A stretch of DNA of 5,032 nucleotides from contig CALZBV010000181.1 in NCBI GenBank assembly GCA_945622055.1, forward strand, positions 1-5,032, written 5' to 3'. The stretch comes from an uncultured Clostridia bacterium (GTDB taxonomy: Bacteria > Bacillota > Clostridia > Lachnospirales > Lachnospiraceae). The notes below the pieces were generated by a model. That model was not told the DNA's origin and did not search any database. It saw only the letters and a list, made by a program, of their open reading frames with translations. Shown here piece by piece: positions 1-5,032 of this stretch. The translations under genes were made by a program, and so were the position numbers. Every line of letters begins with the position of its first letter. Position 1 is the stretch's first letter.

Positions 1-169
1 TGTAAACGTATTTGGTACAGATAAGCTCATTGATGCTATGGAGCATCCGGAGAAGGAAGAGTATGCTAACTTTACCGTACGTGTATCCGGTTACGCTGTT
101 AAGTTCATCGATCTGACCAAGAAGCAGCAGCTCGATGTTATTGCACGTACCTGCCACGGAAATCTGTAA
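1..169 (+). CDS. pflB: Formate C-acetyltransferase (pyruvate formate-lyase), C-terminal end only
   Basis: The last 55 residues of a pyruvate formate-lyase, read from base 2 to the TAA at 167-169; the rest lies upstream of the window. The enzyme is a cytoplasmic glycyl-radical enzyme that converts pyruvate and CoA to acetyl-CoA and formate. The fragment contains RVSGYAV, the conserved glycyl-radical loop; the radical glycine is encoded at 89-91, equivalent by family knowledge to Gly734 of the E. coli enzyme. The flanking NVFGTDKLIDA and the tail DLTKKQQLDVIARTCH also match the family C-terminus. Another glycyl-radical enzyme is possible in principle, but this tail and the activase gene downstream make PFL by far the best call. 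The acetyl-CoA it makes is the substrate of the thiolase encoded further on. The gene ends in a strong terminator, so it is probably a transcription unit largely of its own. Confidence 0.95.
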   Translation, partial: VNVFGTDKLIDAMEHPEKEEYANFTVRVSGYAVKFIDLTKKQQLDVIARTCHGNL

Positions 170-180
170 TTGAGAAGCAG

Positions 181-197
181 GCTGTCTGCCAGACAGT
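181..197 (+). other. Small hairpin in the pflB 3' untranslated region
   Basis: CTGTCT (182-187) and AGACAG (191-196) form a 6-bp stem around a 3-nt loop, with a possible extra G-T pair at 181/197. It lies between the pflB stop codon and the terminator and has no T tract of its own. It may protect the 3' end of the transcript or may be chance. Confidence 0.35.
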
Positions 198-203
198 CTT
201 TGC

Positions 204-236
204 ACGGGGGTAAATTTCGATTTACCCCCGTTTTTT
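204..236 (+). terminator. Strong intrinsic terminator after pflB
   Basis: The arm at 204-215 pairs without interruption with 220-231. It has a GGGGG/CCCCC core and closes on a TTCG tetraloop (216-219). The stem runs straight into a T tract at 231-236. This is a textbook Rho-independent terminator pointing along the + strand. It should end most pflB transcripts, so pflA would depend on read-through or on a promoter of its own that I could not identify. Confidence 0.93.
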
Positions 237-342
237 AACTATATAGCAAGCTATGCTGAAAAAGGAAAGGCGATTATTTCCAGTAAGAGAGAAGAACCTT
301 CCGAGTACAATAAAGAAAAGCTAATTTGCAGGAGGAGATTAT

Positions 343-1167
343 ATGGAAGCAGAGAAGACAACACCGATTGGACGGGTTCATTCGATTGAGTCTTTTGGAT
401 TGGTTGATGGACCGGGTGTTCGTTTTGTTGTTTTTGTTCAGGGCTGCCAGATGCGGTGCAAGTTCTGCCACAATCCGGACACCTGGGACATGAACAGTAC
501 AAGAGATTATACAGAGTACACGCCACAACAGATGTTTGATAAGGCTTATCGCTGCAAGCCGTATTGGGGCAAAAAAGGCGGAATTACGGTAAGTGGAGGA
601 GAACCGCTGTTACAGATTGATTTCGTGACGGAGTTTTTCAAAATCGCAAAGAAAAAAGGAATTCATACGACGATTGACACAGCGGGCAATCCGTTTACAA
701 TGGAGGAGCCGTTTTACAGCAAGTTTGTGGAACTGATGAAGTATACGGATCTTGTGATGCTGGATATTAAGCATACGGATCCGGCTGGACACAAATCACT
801 GACAGGCAAGGACAATGCAAATATTCTGGAAATGGCACGCTGGCTCAGCGATCATGGCAAAGAAATGTGGATTCGGCGCGTTCTTGTACCTGGTATCACG
901 GATGACAAGGAGGAGCTTAAGCAGCTCAGACAGTTCATTGATTCACTGAAAACTGTTTCCCGTGTGGAGATTCTTCCATACCATACGCTTGGTATGTTTA
1001 AGTGGGAGAATTTAAAGATTAAGTATCCGCTGGAGGATGTTCCGACCCCGACTGCTGAACAGGTAAAGGAAGCAGAGGAAATCCTTGGCATTGTCAAGGA
1101 GGATTCCGATAAGCAGGCAAAGCTTGATCCGGAGCATGAAAAACGTCTGTTAAAGGGTTGTAACTAA
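343..1167 (+). CDS. pflA: Pyruvate formate-lyase activating enzyme (radical SAM, 4Fe-4S)
   Basis: A 274-residue radical SAM enzyme of the PFL-activase family. It uses reduced 4Fe-4S and S-adenosylmethionine to abstract hydrogen from the active-site glycine of PflB, switching that enzyme on under anaerobiosis. The N-terminus (IGRVHSIESFGLVDGPGVRF) is typical of the family. The cluster motif CxxxCxxC is C35, C39 and C42, followed by HNPDTW. SGGEP (84-88) is the SAM-binding GGE motif. DTAGN (112-116), LDIKH (140-144) and LPYHTLG (211-217) are further family signatures. The start is fixed by AGGAGG at 330-335, 7 bases upstream. The protein is about 28 residues longer than the roughly 246-residue E. 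coli enzyme, ending in a charged lysine- and glutamate-rich tail after about residue 250. Its codon choice looks less biased (AAA, CGG and CGC occur) than that of the downstream butyrate genes, suggesting lower expression, as expected for a catalytic activator. It sits 173 bases after pflB and is closed by its own terminator. Confidence 0.95.
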   Translation: MEAEKTTPIGRVHSIESFGLVDGPGVRFVVFVQGCQMRCKFCHNPDTWDMNSTRDYTEYTPQQMFDKAYRCKPYWGKKGGITVSGGEPLLQIDFVTEFFKIAKKKGIHTTIDTAGNPFTMEEPFYSKFVELMKYTDLVMLDIKHTDPAGHKSLTGKDNANILEMARWLSDHGKEMWIRRVLVPGITDDKEELKQLRQFIDSLKTVSRVEILPYHTLGMFKWENLKIKYPLEDVPTPTAEQVKEAEEILGIVKEDSDKQAKLDPEHEKRLLKGCN

Positions 1168-1226
1168 TTGACGGACTTTACAGGAATTTAGGCGATTGCT
1201 GAAATCTGAAATGAATAGGGAATGTG

Positions 1227-1284
1227 CCGCAGACAGAGTTGTTCGGGTGGGATACCATATGGACAATTTTGTCTGCGGTTTTTT
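1227..1284 (+). terminator. Long-stem intrinsic terminator after pflA
   Basis: Bases 1227-1245 pair with 1260-1278 in an uninterrupted 19-bp stem if G-U pairs are allowed. The outer 9 pairs (CCGCAGACA with TGTCTGCGG, allowing for the joint at 1270) are all Watson-Crick. The 14-nt loop can add a small GGT/ACC helix (1246-1248 with 1254-1256). Six T residues follow at 1279-1284. The G-U pairs would be A-C mismatches in the antisense transcript, so the element is built to act in the + direction. It separates pflA from the thl promoter that begins 21 bases later. Confidence 0.9.
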
Positions 1285-1305
1285 GTGGTTTTTGTTGAAA
1301 AATGC

Positions 1306-1323
1306 TTGACAGATATTTGACAA
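1306..1323. promoter_or_regulatory. Candidate Rex (NADH/NAD+ sensor) operator over the -35 box
   Basis: TTGACAGATATTTGACAA is an 18-base imperfect palindrome: each 9-base half matches the reverse complement of the other at 7 positions. Clostridial Rex sites resemble TTGTTAA-N4-TTAACAA, also 18 bases. Ten of the 14 defined positions agree, including TTG at the left end and ACAA at the right. The site covers the whole -35 hexamer, so bound protein would block RNA polymerase. Rex is known to repress butyrate-pathway genes in clostridia when NADH is low. The right half is a better match than the left, and the overlap with a consensus -35 box supplies part of the similarity, so this remains a candidate. 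Confidence 0.45.
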
Positions 1324-1345
1324 ACATAGGCTTATGTAGTATAAT
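1306..1345 (+). promoter_or_regulatory. Consensus sigma-A type promoter for the butyrate operon
   Basis: TTGACA at 1317-1322 and TATAAT at 1340-1345 are both perfect matches to the housekeeping consensus, with an optimal 17-base spacer. A second TTGACA lies 11 bases upstream at 1306-1311 but is too far from this -10 box (28 bases) to serve it. Transcription would start near 1351-1353, leaving a leader of about 135 nt before thl. A promoter this close to consensus fits the high expression expected of central fermentative genes, and implies it can be held down by a repressor (see the overlapping dyad). No start site has been mapped here; the call rests on sequence match and position. Confidence 0.88.
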
Positions 1346-1351
1346 AAAATA

Positions 1352-1471
1352 CACATGCGTGCGTTTTGAGACGGAATGAGAAGCATGGTTTCCGACTTGA
1401 AGGCACCAGGTTCGCAATGTACCGAAACGGTGCATGCGGAGCAGGTATTGTTAGTAATAAACAAGACATAT
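1352..1471 (+). promoter_or_regulatory. Long structured 5' leader of the butyrate operon
   Basis: This is the predicted untranslated leader between the promoter and the thl ribosome binding site. Two hairpins can form. One pairs GCATG-GTTTC (1383-1392) with GAAAC and CATGC (1424-1428 and 1433-1437), leaving a 4-base bulge. The other pairs GCACC (1403-1407) with GGTGC (1429-1433) and can be extended inward by GTTCG/CGAA-C pairing (1410-1414 with 1423-1428). They compete for 1424-1433. I do not recognise a known riboswitch class, see no terminator before thl, and see no segment complementary to AAGGAGG, so a regulatory role is unproven. No credible protein is encoded in it. Confidence 0.3.
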
Positions 1472-1478
1472 AAGGAGG
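1472..1478 (+). promoter_or_regulatory. Ribosome binding site that fixes the thl start
   Basis: AAGGAGG lies 8 bases before the ATG at 1487. The reading frame is open further upstream to an ATG at 1376, but that start has only a weak purine stretch before it and would add 37 residues unlike any thiolase N-terminus. This site therefore selects 1487. Confidence 0.93.
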
Positions 1479-1486
1479 AGAACAAA

Positions 1487-2668
1487 ATGGCAAAGAAAGT
1501 TGTATTGGCAGGAGCATGCCGTACCGCAATCGGAAGCATGGGAGGTTCACTGAGTACAACTCCGGCACCGGTTCTTGGTTCTATTGTTATCAAGGAGGCA
1601 CTGAATCGTGCAGGTGTTAAGCCGGAGCAGGTGGATCATGTTTACATGGGTTGTGTAATCCAGGCTGGTCTGGGACAGAACGTAGCCCGTCAGGCTGCTC
1701 TTAAGGCGGGACTTCCAGTGGAGACACCGGCAGTTACCGTTAACGTTGTGTGTGGTTCCGGTCTGAACTGCGTAAACATGGCTGCTCAGATGATTATGGC
1801 TGGTGAGGCTGACATTGTAGTAGCAGGTGGTATGGAAAACATGTCCATGGCACCGTATGCGTTACCGCAGGCTCGTTACGGCTACAGAATGGGTAATGCA
1901 CCGATGATTGATACCATGGTTAACGACGCTCTTTGGGATGCATTCAATGATTATCACATGGGAATTACCGCTGAGAATGTTTGTGAGCAGTGGGGAATTA
2001 CCCGTGAAGAGTTAGATGAGTTCTCTGCAAACAGCCAGCAAAAGGCTGTAGCTGCTATCTCCGCAGGCGTATTTAAGGAAGAAATCGTTCCGGTTGAGGT
2101 TAAGAAGAAGAAGGAAACCGTTGTATTTGATACTGATGAAGGTCCGCGTCCGGGAACCACTGCTGAGACCCTCGCAAAGCTTCGTCCGGCATTTAAGAAG
2201 GATGGTATCGTGACTGCGGGCAACGCTTCCTCCATTAATGACGGTGCTGCTGCGATTGTTGTTATGAGTGAAGAGAAGGCGAAGGAACTCGGTGTAACTC
2301 CGATGGCTACCTGGGTTGCAGGTGCTCTTGGCGGTGTTGATCCGTCTATCATGGGCGTTGGACCGGTTGCTGCTACGAAGAAGGTTATGGCAAAGACCGG
2401 CTTAACTGTAGCTGATATGGACCTTATTGAGGCAAATGAGGCATTCGCTGCACAGTCTATCGCTGTAGGCCGTGACCTTGGCTTTGATGCAAGCAAGCTG
2501 AATGTAAACGGTGGTGCAATTGCACTTGGTCACCCGGTAGGGGCTTCCGGATGCCGTATCCTTGTAACGCTTCTTCATGAGATGAAGAGAAGAGATGCAA
2601 AGAAGGGTCTTGCAACGCTTTGTATCGGTGGCGGTATGGGTTGTGCAACCATCGTAGAAAGAGACTAA
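1487..2668 (+). CDS. thl: Acetyl-CoA C-acetyltransferase (biosynthetic thiolase)
   Basis: A 393-residue cytoplasmic thiolase that condenses two acetyl-CoA to acetoacetyl-CoA, the first committed step of butyrate formation. The length equals the usual 392-393 residues. The acyl-accepting cysteine is C89 in NVVCGSGLN. NEAF is at 317-320. H349 lies in GGAIALGHPVGASG, and the proton-relay cysteine C379 in CIGGGMGC. These correspond to the C89/H348/C378 set known for biosynthetic thiolases. C89 and C379 are also the pair equivalent to the cysteines of the reported disulfide switch of Clostridium acetobutylicum ThlA; whether this protein behaves so cannot be told from sequence. It is first in the operon, under the consensus promoter at 1317-1345, and crt follows after 24 bases. 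Codons are strongly biased (AAG, CGT, GTT, GGT), as in highly expressed genes. Position in the operon favours synthesis over the degradative FadA role. Confidence 0.96.
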   Translation: MAKKVVLAGACRTAIGSMGGSLSTTPAPVLGSIVIKEALNRAGVKPEQVDHVYMGCVIQAGLGQNVARQAALKAGLPVETPAVTVNVVCGSGLNCVNMAAQMIMAGEADIVVAGGMENMSMAPYALPQARYGYRMGNAPMIDTMVNDALWDAFNDYHMGITAENVCEQWGITREELDEFSANSQQKAVAAISAGVFKEEIVPVEVKKKKETVVFDTDEGPRPGTTAETLAKLRPAFKKDGIVTAGNASSINDGAAAIVVMSEEKAKELGVTPMATWVAGALGGVDPSIMGVGPVAATKKVMAKTGLTVADMDLIEANEAFAAQSIAVGRDLGFDASKLNVNGGAIALGHPVGASGCRILVTLLHEMKRRDAKKGLATLCIGGGMGCATIVERD

Positions 2669-2692
2669 TATCATAGAAAAGGAGAATTCCAG

Positions 2693-3484
2693 ATGGAGTT
2701 CATTACGTATGAAACCGAGGGACGTGTTGGAATTATTACCATCAATCGTCCGAAGGCATTGAATGCCTTAAATAGTCAGGTTCTTGAGGAGCTTGATGCT
2801 ACTCTTGATGCTGTAGATCAGAATGAGATTCGTTGTCTGATTCTCACCGGTGCAGGAGAAAAGTCTTTCGTTGCGGGTGCAGACATCGGAGAGATGAGCA
2901 CCTTAACAAAGGCAGAAGGTGAAGCATTCGGTAAGAAGGGAAATGATGTTTTCCGTAAGCTGGAGAGCTTCCCACTTCCGGTGATTGCTGCAGTAAACGG
3001 CTTCGCACTTGGCGGTGGCTGTGAGATTTCCATGAGCTGTGATATCCGTATCTGTTCCGAGAACGCTGTATTCGGACAGCCGGAGGTTGGTCTTGGAATC
3101 ACCCCGGGATTTGGCGGAACGCAGAGACTTGCCCGTCTGGTAAGCCCGGGAATGGCGAAGCAGTTAATTTACACCGCAAGAAACATCAAGGCTGATGAGG
3201 CATATCGTATCGGTCTTGTAAATGCAGTATATCCGCTTGAGGAGCTTCTTCCGGCAGCAAAGAAGATGGCTGAGGGAATTGCTCTTCAGGCTCCGATTGC
3301 TGTTCGTAACTGCAAGAAGGCAATCAATGACGGCTTACAGGTTGGAATCGATGAAGCAATCGTAATCGAAGAGAAGCTTTTCGGAGATTGCTTTGAGACA
3401 GAAGACCAGAAGGCCGGAATGGGTAATTTCCTTGAGAAGGATAAGGAAAAGAAGTTAAAGGTAGTTCCGTTTAAGAACTGCTAA
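2693..3484 (+). CDS. crt: 3-hydroxybutyryl-CoA dehydratase (crotonase)
   Basis: A 263-residue enoyl-CoA hydratase/isomerase family protein, full family length. It converts (S)-3-hydroxybutyryl-CoA to crotonyl-CoA in the cytoplasm. The catalytic glutamates are E111 (ALGGGCEISMSCD) and E131 (GQPEVGLGITPGFGGTQRL), equivalent to Glu144 and Glu164 of rat enoyl-CoA hydratase. The oxyanion-hole backbone comes from the AGADI segment (61-65) and G108. Having both glutamates supports a true hydratase rather than an isomerase or another crotonase-fold enzyme. The start has GGAG at 2681-2684, 8 bases upstream. It lies 24 bases after thl and 26 before hbd with no terminator in either gap, so it is co-transcribed. 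The substrate assignment to the C4 compound is inferred from the operon, since the fold alone does not set chain length. Confidence 0.95.
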   Translation: MEFITYETEGRVGIITINRPKALNALNSQVLEELDATLDAVDQNEIRCLILTGAGEKSFVAGADIGEMSTLTKAEGEAFGKKGNDVFRKLESFPLPVIAAVNGFALGGGCEISMSCDIRICSENAVFGQPEVGLGITPGFGGTQRLARLVSPGMAKQLIYTARNIKADEAYRIGLVNAVYPLEELLPAAKKMAEGIALQAPIAVRNCKKAINDGLQVGIDEAIVIEEKLFGDCFETEDQKAGMGNFLEKDKEKKLKVVPFKNC

Positions 3485-3510
3485 TTGATAAACCGAAGGA
3501 GGATAATACA

Positions 3511-4383
3511 ATGAAGGTTGGTGTAATCGGTGCAGGCACCATGGGTCAGGGTATTGCAAAGGCATTTGCTCAGACCGAGGGATACGAGGTAGCTCTCTGC
3601 GATATTAAGCAGGAGTGGGCTGATGGCGGTAAGGCCAAGATTGCAAAGGGCTATGCAAAGCTCGTTGAAAAAGGAAAGATGACGCAGGAGGCTGTTGATG
3701 CAATTCTTGCAAAGATCACCCCGGGTCTGAAGGAAGATTTGTGTGCGGATTGTGACCTCATCGTTGAGGCAGCATTTGAGAACATGGAAGTCAAGAAGAC
3801 TACGTTCGGTGAGCTTGACAAGATCTGTAAGCCGGAGTGCGTATTTGCTTCAAATACTTCCAGTCTTTCTATTACCGAAATCGGCAATGGTCTTACCCGT
3901 CCGATGATTGGTATGCATTTCTTTAACCCGGCAGACCGTATGAAGTTAGTTGAGGTTATTGCCGGTGTGAATACTCCGGTTGAAACGGTTGATACGATTA
4001 AGAAGATTTCTGCAGAAATCGGAAAGACCGCTGTACAGGTAAATGAGGCTGCCGGTTTTGTAGTGAACCGTATTCTTATTCCGATGATCAACGAAGCAGC
4101 ATTTATCAAGATGGAGGGCGTATCCGATGTTGCAGGTATTGATGCTGCAATGAAGCTTGGTGCGAACCATCCGATGGGACCGCTTGAGTTAGGTGATTTC
4201 ATTGGTCTTGATATCTGCCTTGCAATTATGGATGTTCTCTATGCAGAGACCAAAGACAGCAAGTATCGTGCCTGCCCGTTAATCCGTAAGATGGTTCGTG
4301 GCGGAAACCTTGGTGTAAAGAGTGGAAAGGGCTTCTACGTATATAACGCAGACCGCACCAAGACTCCGGTAGACGCTGAATAA
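3511..4383 (+). CDS. hbd: 3-hydroxybutyryl-CoA dehydrogenase
   Basis: A 290-residue member of the 3-hydroxyacyl-CoA dehydrogenase family, slightly longer than the usual 280 or so because of a short polar tail. It reduces acetoacetyl-CoA to (S)-3-hydroxybutyryl-CoA, consuming a reduced nicotinamide. The Rossmann motif GAGTMG is at 7-12. The acidic residue ending the second strand is D31, which in this family binds the adenine ribose and favours NAD(H) over NADP(H). Catalytic and substrate-contacting residues follow the family: S117 (SNTSSLS), H136 in GMHFFNP, E148 (LVEVI) and N186 (GFVVNRI). The C-terminal helical domain includes HPMGPLELGDFIGLD (220-234) and ends in GKGFYVYN. AAGGAGG at 3496-3502 sits 8 bases before the ATG. 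It follows crt by 26 bases. The 73-base gap after it contains a GC-rich hairpin. Confidence 0.96.
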   Translation: MKVGVIGAGTMGQGIAKAFAQTEGYEVALCDIKQEWADGGKAKIAKGYAKLVEKGKMTQEAVDAILAKITPGLKEDLCADCDLIVEAAFENMEVKKTTFGELDKICKPECVFASNTSSLSITEIGNGLTRPMIGMHFFNPADRMKLVEVIAGVNTPVETVDTIKKISAEIGKTAVQVNEAAGFVVNRILIPMINEAAFIKMEGVSDVAGIDAAMKLGANHPMGPLELGDFIGLDICLAIMDVLYAETKDSKYRACPLIRKMVRGGNLGVKSGKGFYVYNADRTKTPVDAE

Positions 4384-4399
4384 GAAAAGAATAATTTCG

Positions 4400-4428
4400 C
4401 ATGTCCGCGGGGCTTCCCGCGGACTATG
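4400..4428 (+). other. GC-rich hairpin between hbd and bcd
   Basis: GTCCGCGGG (4403-4411) and CCCGCGGAC (4416-4424) form a perfect 9-bp stem around the loop GCTT. CAT and ATG (4400-4402 with 4426-4428) can add three pairs across a one-base bulge. The sequence after it, TATGTGTTATC, is not a T tract, so it is not a normal Rho-independent terminator. Mid-operon hairpins of this kind can protect the upstream message, mark a cleavage site or slow polymerase, giving different amounts of the genes on each side. Which of these applies here is unknown. Confidence 0.7.
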
Positions 4429-4456
4429 TGTTATCATTTAAGGAGGGAAAAAACAA

Positions 4457-5032
4457 ATGGATTTTTCATTAGACAAGAAGCATCTCATGGCCCAGAGCTT
4501 ATTCCAGAGCTTCGCAGAGAACGAAGTTAAGCCGTTAGCACAGGAGACCGATGAGAACGAGCAGTTTCCGGAAGAAACTGTGAAGAAGATGGCAAAGGCT
4601 GGTTTCATGGGGATTCCGGTACCGAAGGAGTATGGCGGACAGGGCTGTGACCCGTTAACCTATGCAATGTGCGTAGAGGAGTTATCGAAGGTTTGCGGTA
4701 CTACGGGCGTTATCGTATCTGCACACACCTCTCTTTGTATCGACCCGATTCTTACCTATGGTACTCCGGAGCAGAAGGCAAAATACCTTCCGGCTCTTGC
4801 TTCCGGTGAAAAGCTCGGCGCATTCGGTCTTACTGAGCCGGGTGCAGGTACCGATGCACAGGGACAGCAGACGAAGGCTGTTCTTGACGGAGATGAGTGG
4901 GTTCTGAACGGATCCAAGTGCTTCATTACCAATGGTAAGTATGCTGATGTTTACATCATCATCGCTGTTACCGGTATGATTGAGAAGCGTGGTAAGATGC
5001 AGAAAGAGATTTCAGCATTCATCGTAGAAAAG
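4457..5032 (+). CDS. bcd: Butyryl-CoA dehydrogenase, N-terminal part (runs off the window)
   Basis: The first 192 residues of an acyl-CoA dehydrogenase, about half of the usual 380 or so; no stop occurs before the window edge. It reduces crotonyl-CoA to butyryl-CoA using FAD and, in clostridia, works with EtfAB in flavin-based electron bifurcation coupled to ferredoxin reduction. Visible features are the helical N-terminal domain (FAENEVKPLAQE, 19-30; MGIPVPKEYGGQG, 51-63), VEELSKVCGTTGV (73-85) and the family signature GLTEPGAGTD (124-133). FITNG (156-160) belongs to the beta domain. The catalytic glutamate, expected near residue 365, is outside the window. AAGGAGGG at 4440-4447 lies 9 bases before the ATG. 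The short-chain assignment rests on the close resemblance to clostridial Bcd and on the thl-crt-hbd context. etfB and etfA would be expected downstream but cannot be seen. Confidence 0.94.
   Translation, partial: MDFSLDKKHLMAQSLFQSFAENEVKPLAQETDENEQFPEETVKKMAKAGFMGIPVPKEYGGQGCDPLTYAMCVEELSKVCGTTGVIVSAHTSLCIDPILTYGTPEQKAKYLPALASGEKLGAFGLTEPGAGTDAQGQQTKAVLDGDEWVLNGSKCFITNGKYADVYIIIAVTGMIEKRGKMQKEISAFIVEK

Noticed and set aside
1306..1345. Upstream TTGACA at 1306-1311 as a second, alternative -35 box
   Set aside because: It is 28 bases from the only good -10 box and no -10 hexamer lies 16-18 bases downstream of it. It is better explained as half of the dyad, or as chance.
1376..1486. An in-frame upstream ATG that would give thiolase 37 extra residues, or a leader peptide
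   Set aside because: The added residues do not resemble a thiolase N-terminus, the ATG at 1376 lacks a good ribosome binding site, and AAGGAGG at 1472-1478 is ideally placed for the ATG at 1487, which gives the normal 393-residue length.
1150..1593. A 147-codon open frame on the minus strand across the pflA-thl gap
   Set aside because: It overlaps the pflA end, the terminator, the thl promoter and the thl start, and its translation has no recognisable motif. It is best seen as a chance opening in non-coding and shadow sequence.
1954..2496. A 180-codon minus-strand open frame inside thl
   Set aside because: It is a shadow of the thl coding frame caused by biased codons; it has a serine/alanine/threonine-rich low-complexity look and no ribosome binding site of note.
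3651..4202. A 183-codon minus-strand open frame inside hbd
   Set aside because: It lies wholly within a well-supported dehydrogenase gene on the other strand, and its translation shows no domain signature.
4400..4430. The hbd-bcd hairpin as a full intrinsic terminator ending the operon
   Set aside because: There is no T tract after the stem, and bcd, the next enzyme of the same pathway, follows at once with a strong ribosome binding site and no evident new promoter.
1..5032. CRISPR arrays, tRNA or rRNA genes, insertion sequences or phage genes
   Set aside because: I saw no regularly spaced repeats, tRNA-like cloverleaf, transposase or integrase motifs, or terminal repeats; the window is almost filled by recognised metabolic genes.

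Overview
The window is an ordinary but informative stretch of anaerobic fermentation genes, all on the + strand. It most likely comes from a butyrate-producing Firmicute of the Lachnospiraceae type (Clostridium cluster XIVa, e.g. the Butyrivibrio/Roseburia/Coprococcus/Eubacterium group). This placement is an inference from four things: the strong AAGGAGG ribosome binding sites, the moderate GC content, the clostridial central butyrate pathway, and a pyruvate formate-lyase pair directly upstream. Species cannot be settled without a search.

Layout. Positions 1-169 are the 3' end of a pyruvate formate-lyase gene (pflB), including its glycyl-radical motif. It is followed by a strong intrinsic terminator at 204-236. 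Positions 343-1167 hold pflA, the radical-SAM enzyme that activates PflB. The 173 bases between them hold the terminator, a small hairpin at 181-197, a short inverted repeat at 243-254 and the pflA ribosome binding site. I found no convincing promoter there.

The 319-base gap 1168-1486 has no gene but is rich in signals. It contains a long-stemmed terminator (1227-1284), a consensus-perfect sigma-A type promoter (1306-1345) overlapped by a Rex-like imperfect palindrome (1306-1323), a second small dyad in the promoter spacer (1324-1337), and an untranslated leader of about 135 nt with two competing hairpins.

From 1487 on lies the butyrate operon: thl (1487-2668), crt (2693-3484), hbd (3511-4383) and the first 192 codons of bcd (4457 to the window edge). 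The first three genes are 24 and 26 bases apart. The hbd-bcd gap is wider (73 bases) and carries a GC-rich perfect 9-bp hairpin without a T tract. etfB and etfA are expected next, but that lies outside the window.

How they work together. PflB, activated by PflA, cleaves pyruvate to acetyl-CoA and formate. Thl condenses two acetyl-CoA to acetoacetyl-CoA, Hbd reduces it to 3-hydroxybutyryl-CoA, Crt dehydrates that to crotonyl-CoA, and Bcd (with EtfAB) reduces it to butyryl-CoA. The pathway disposes of NADH, so control by an NADH sensor such as Rex would make sense. I see no previously undescribed system here; the points worth checking are regulatory.
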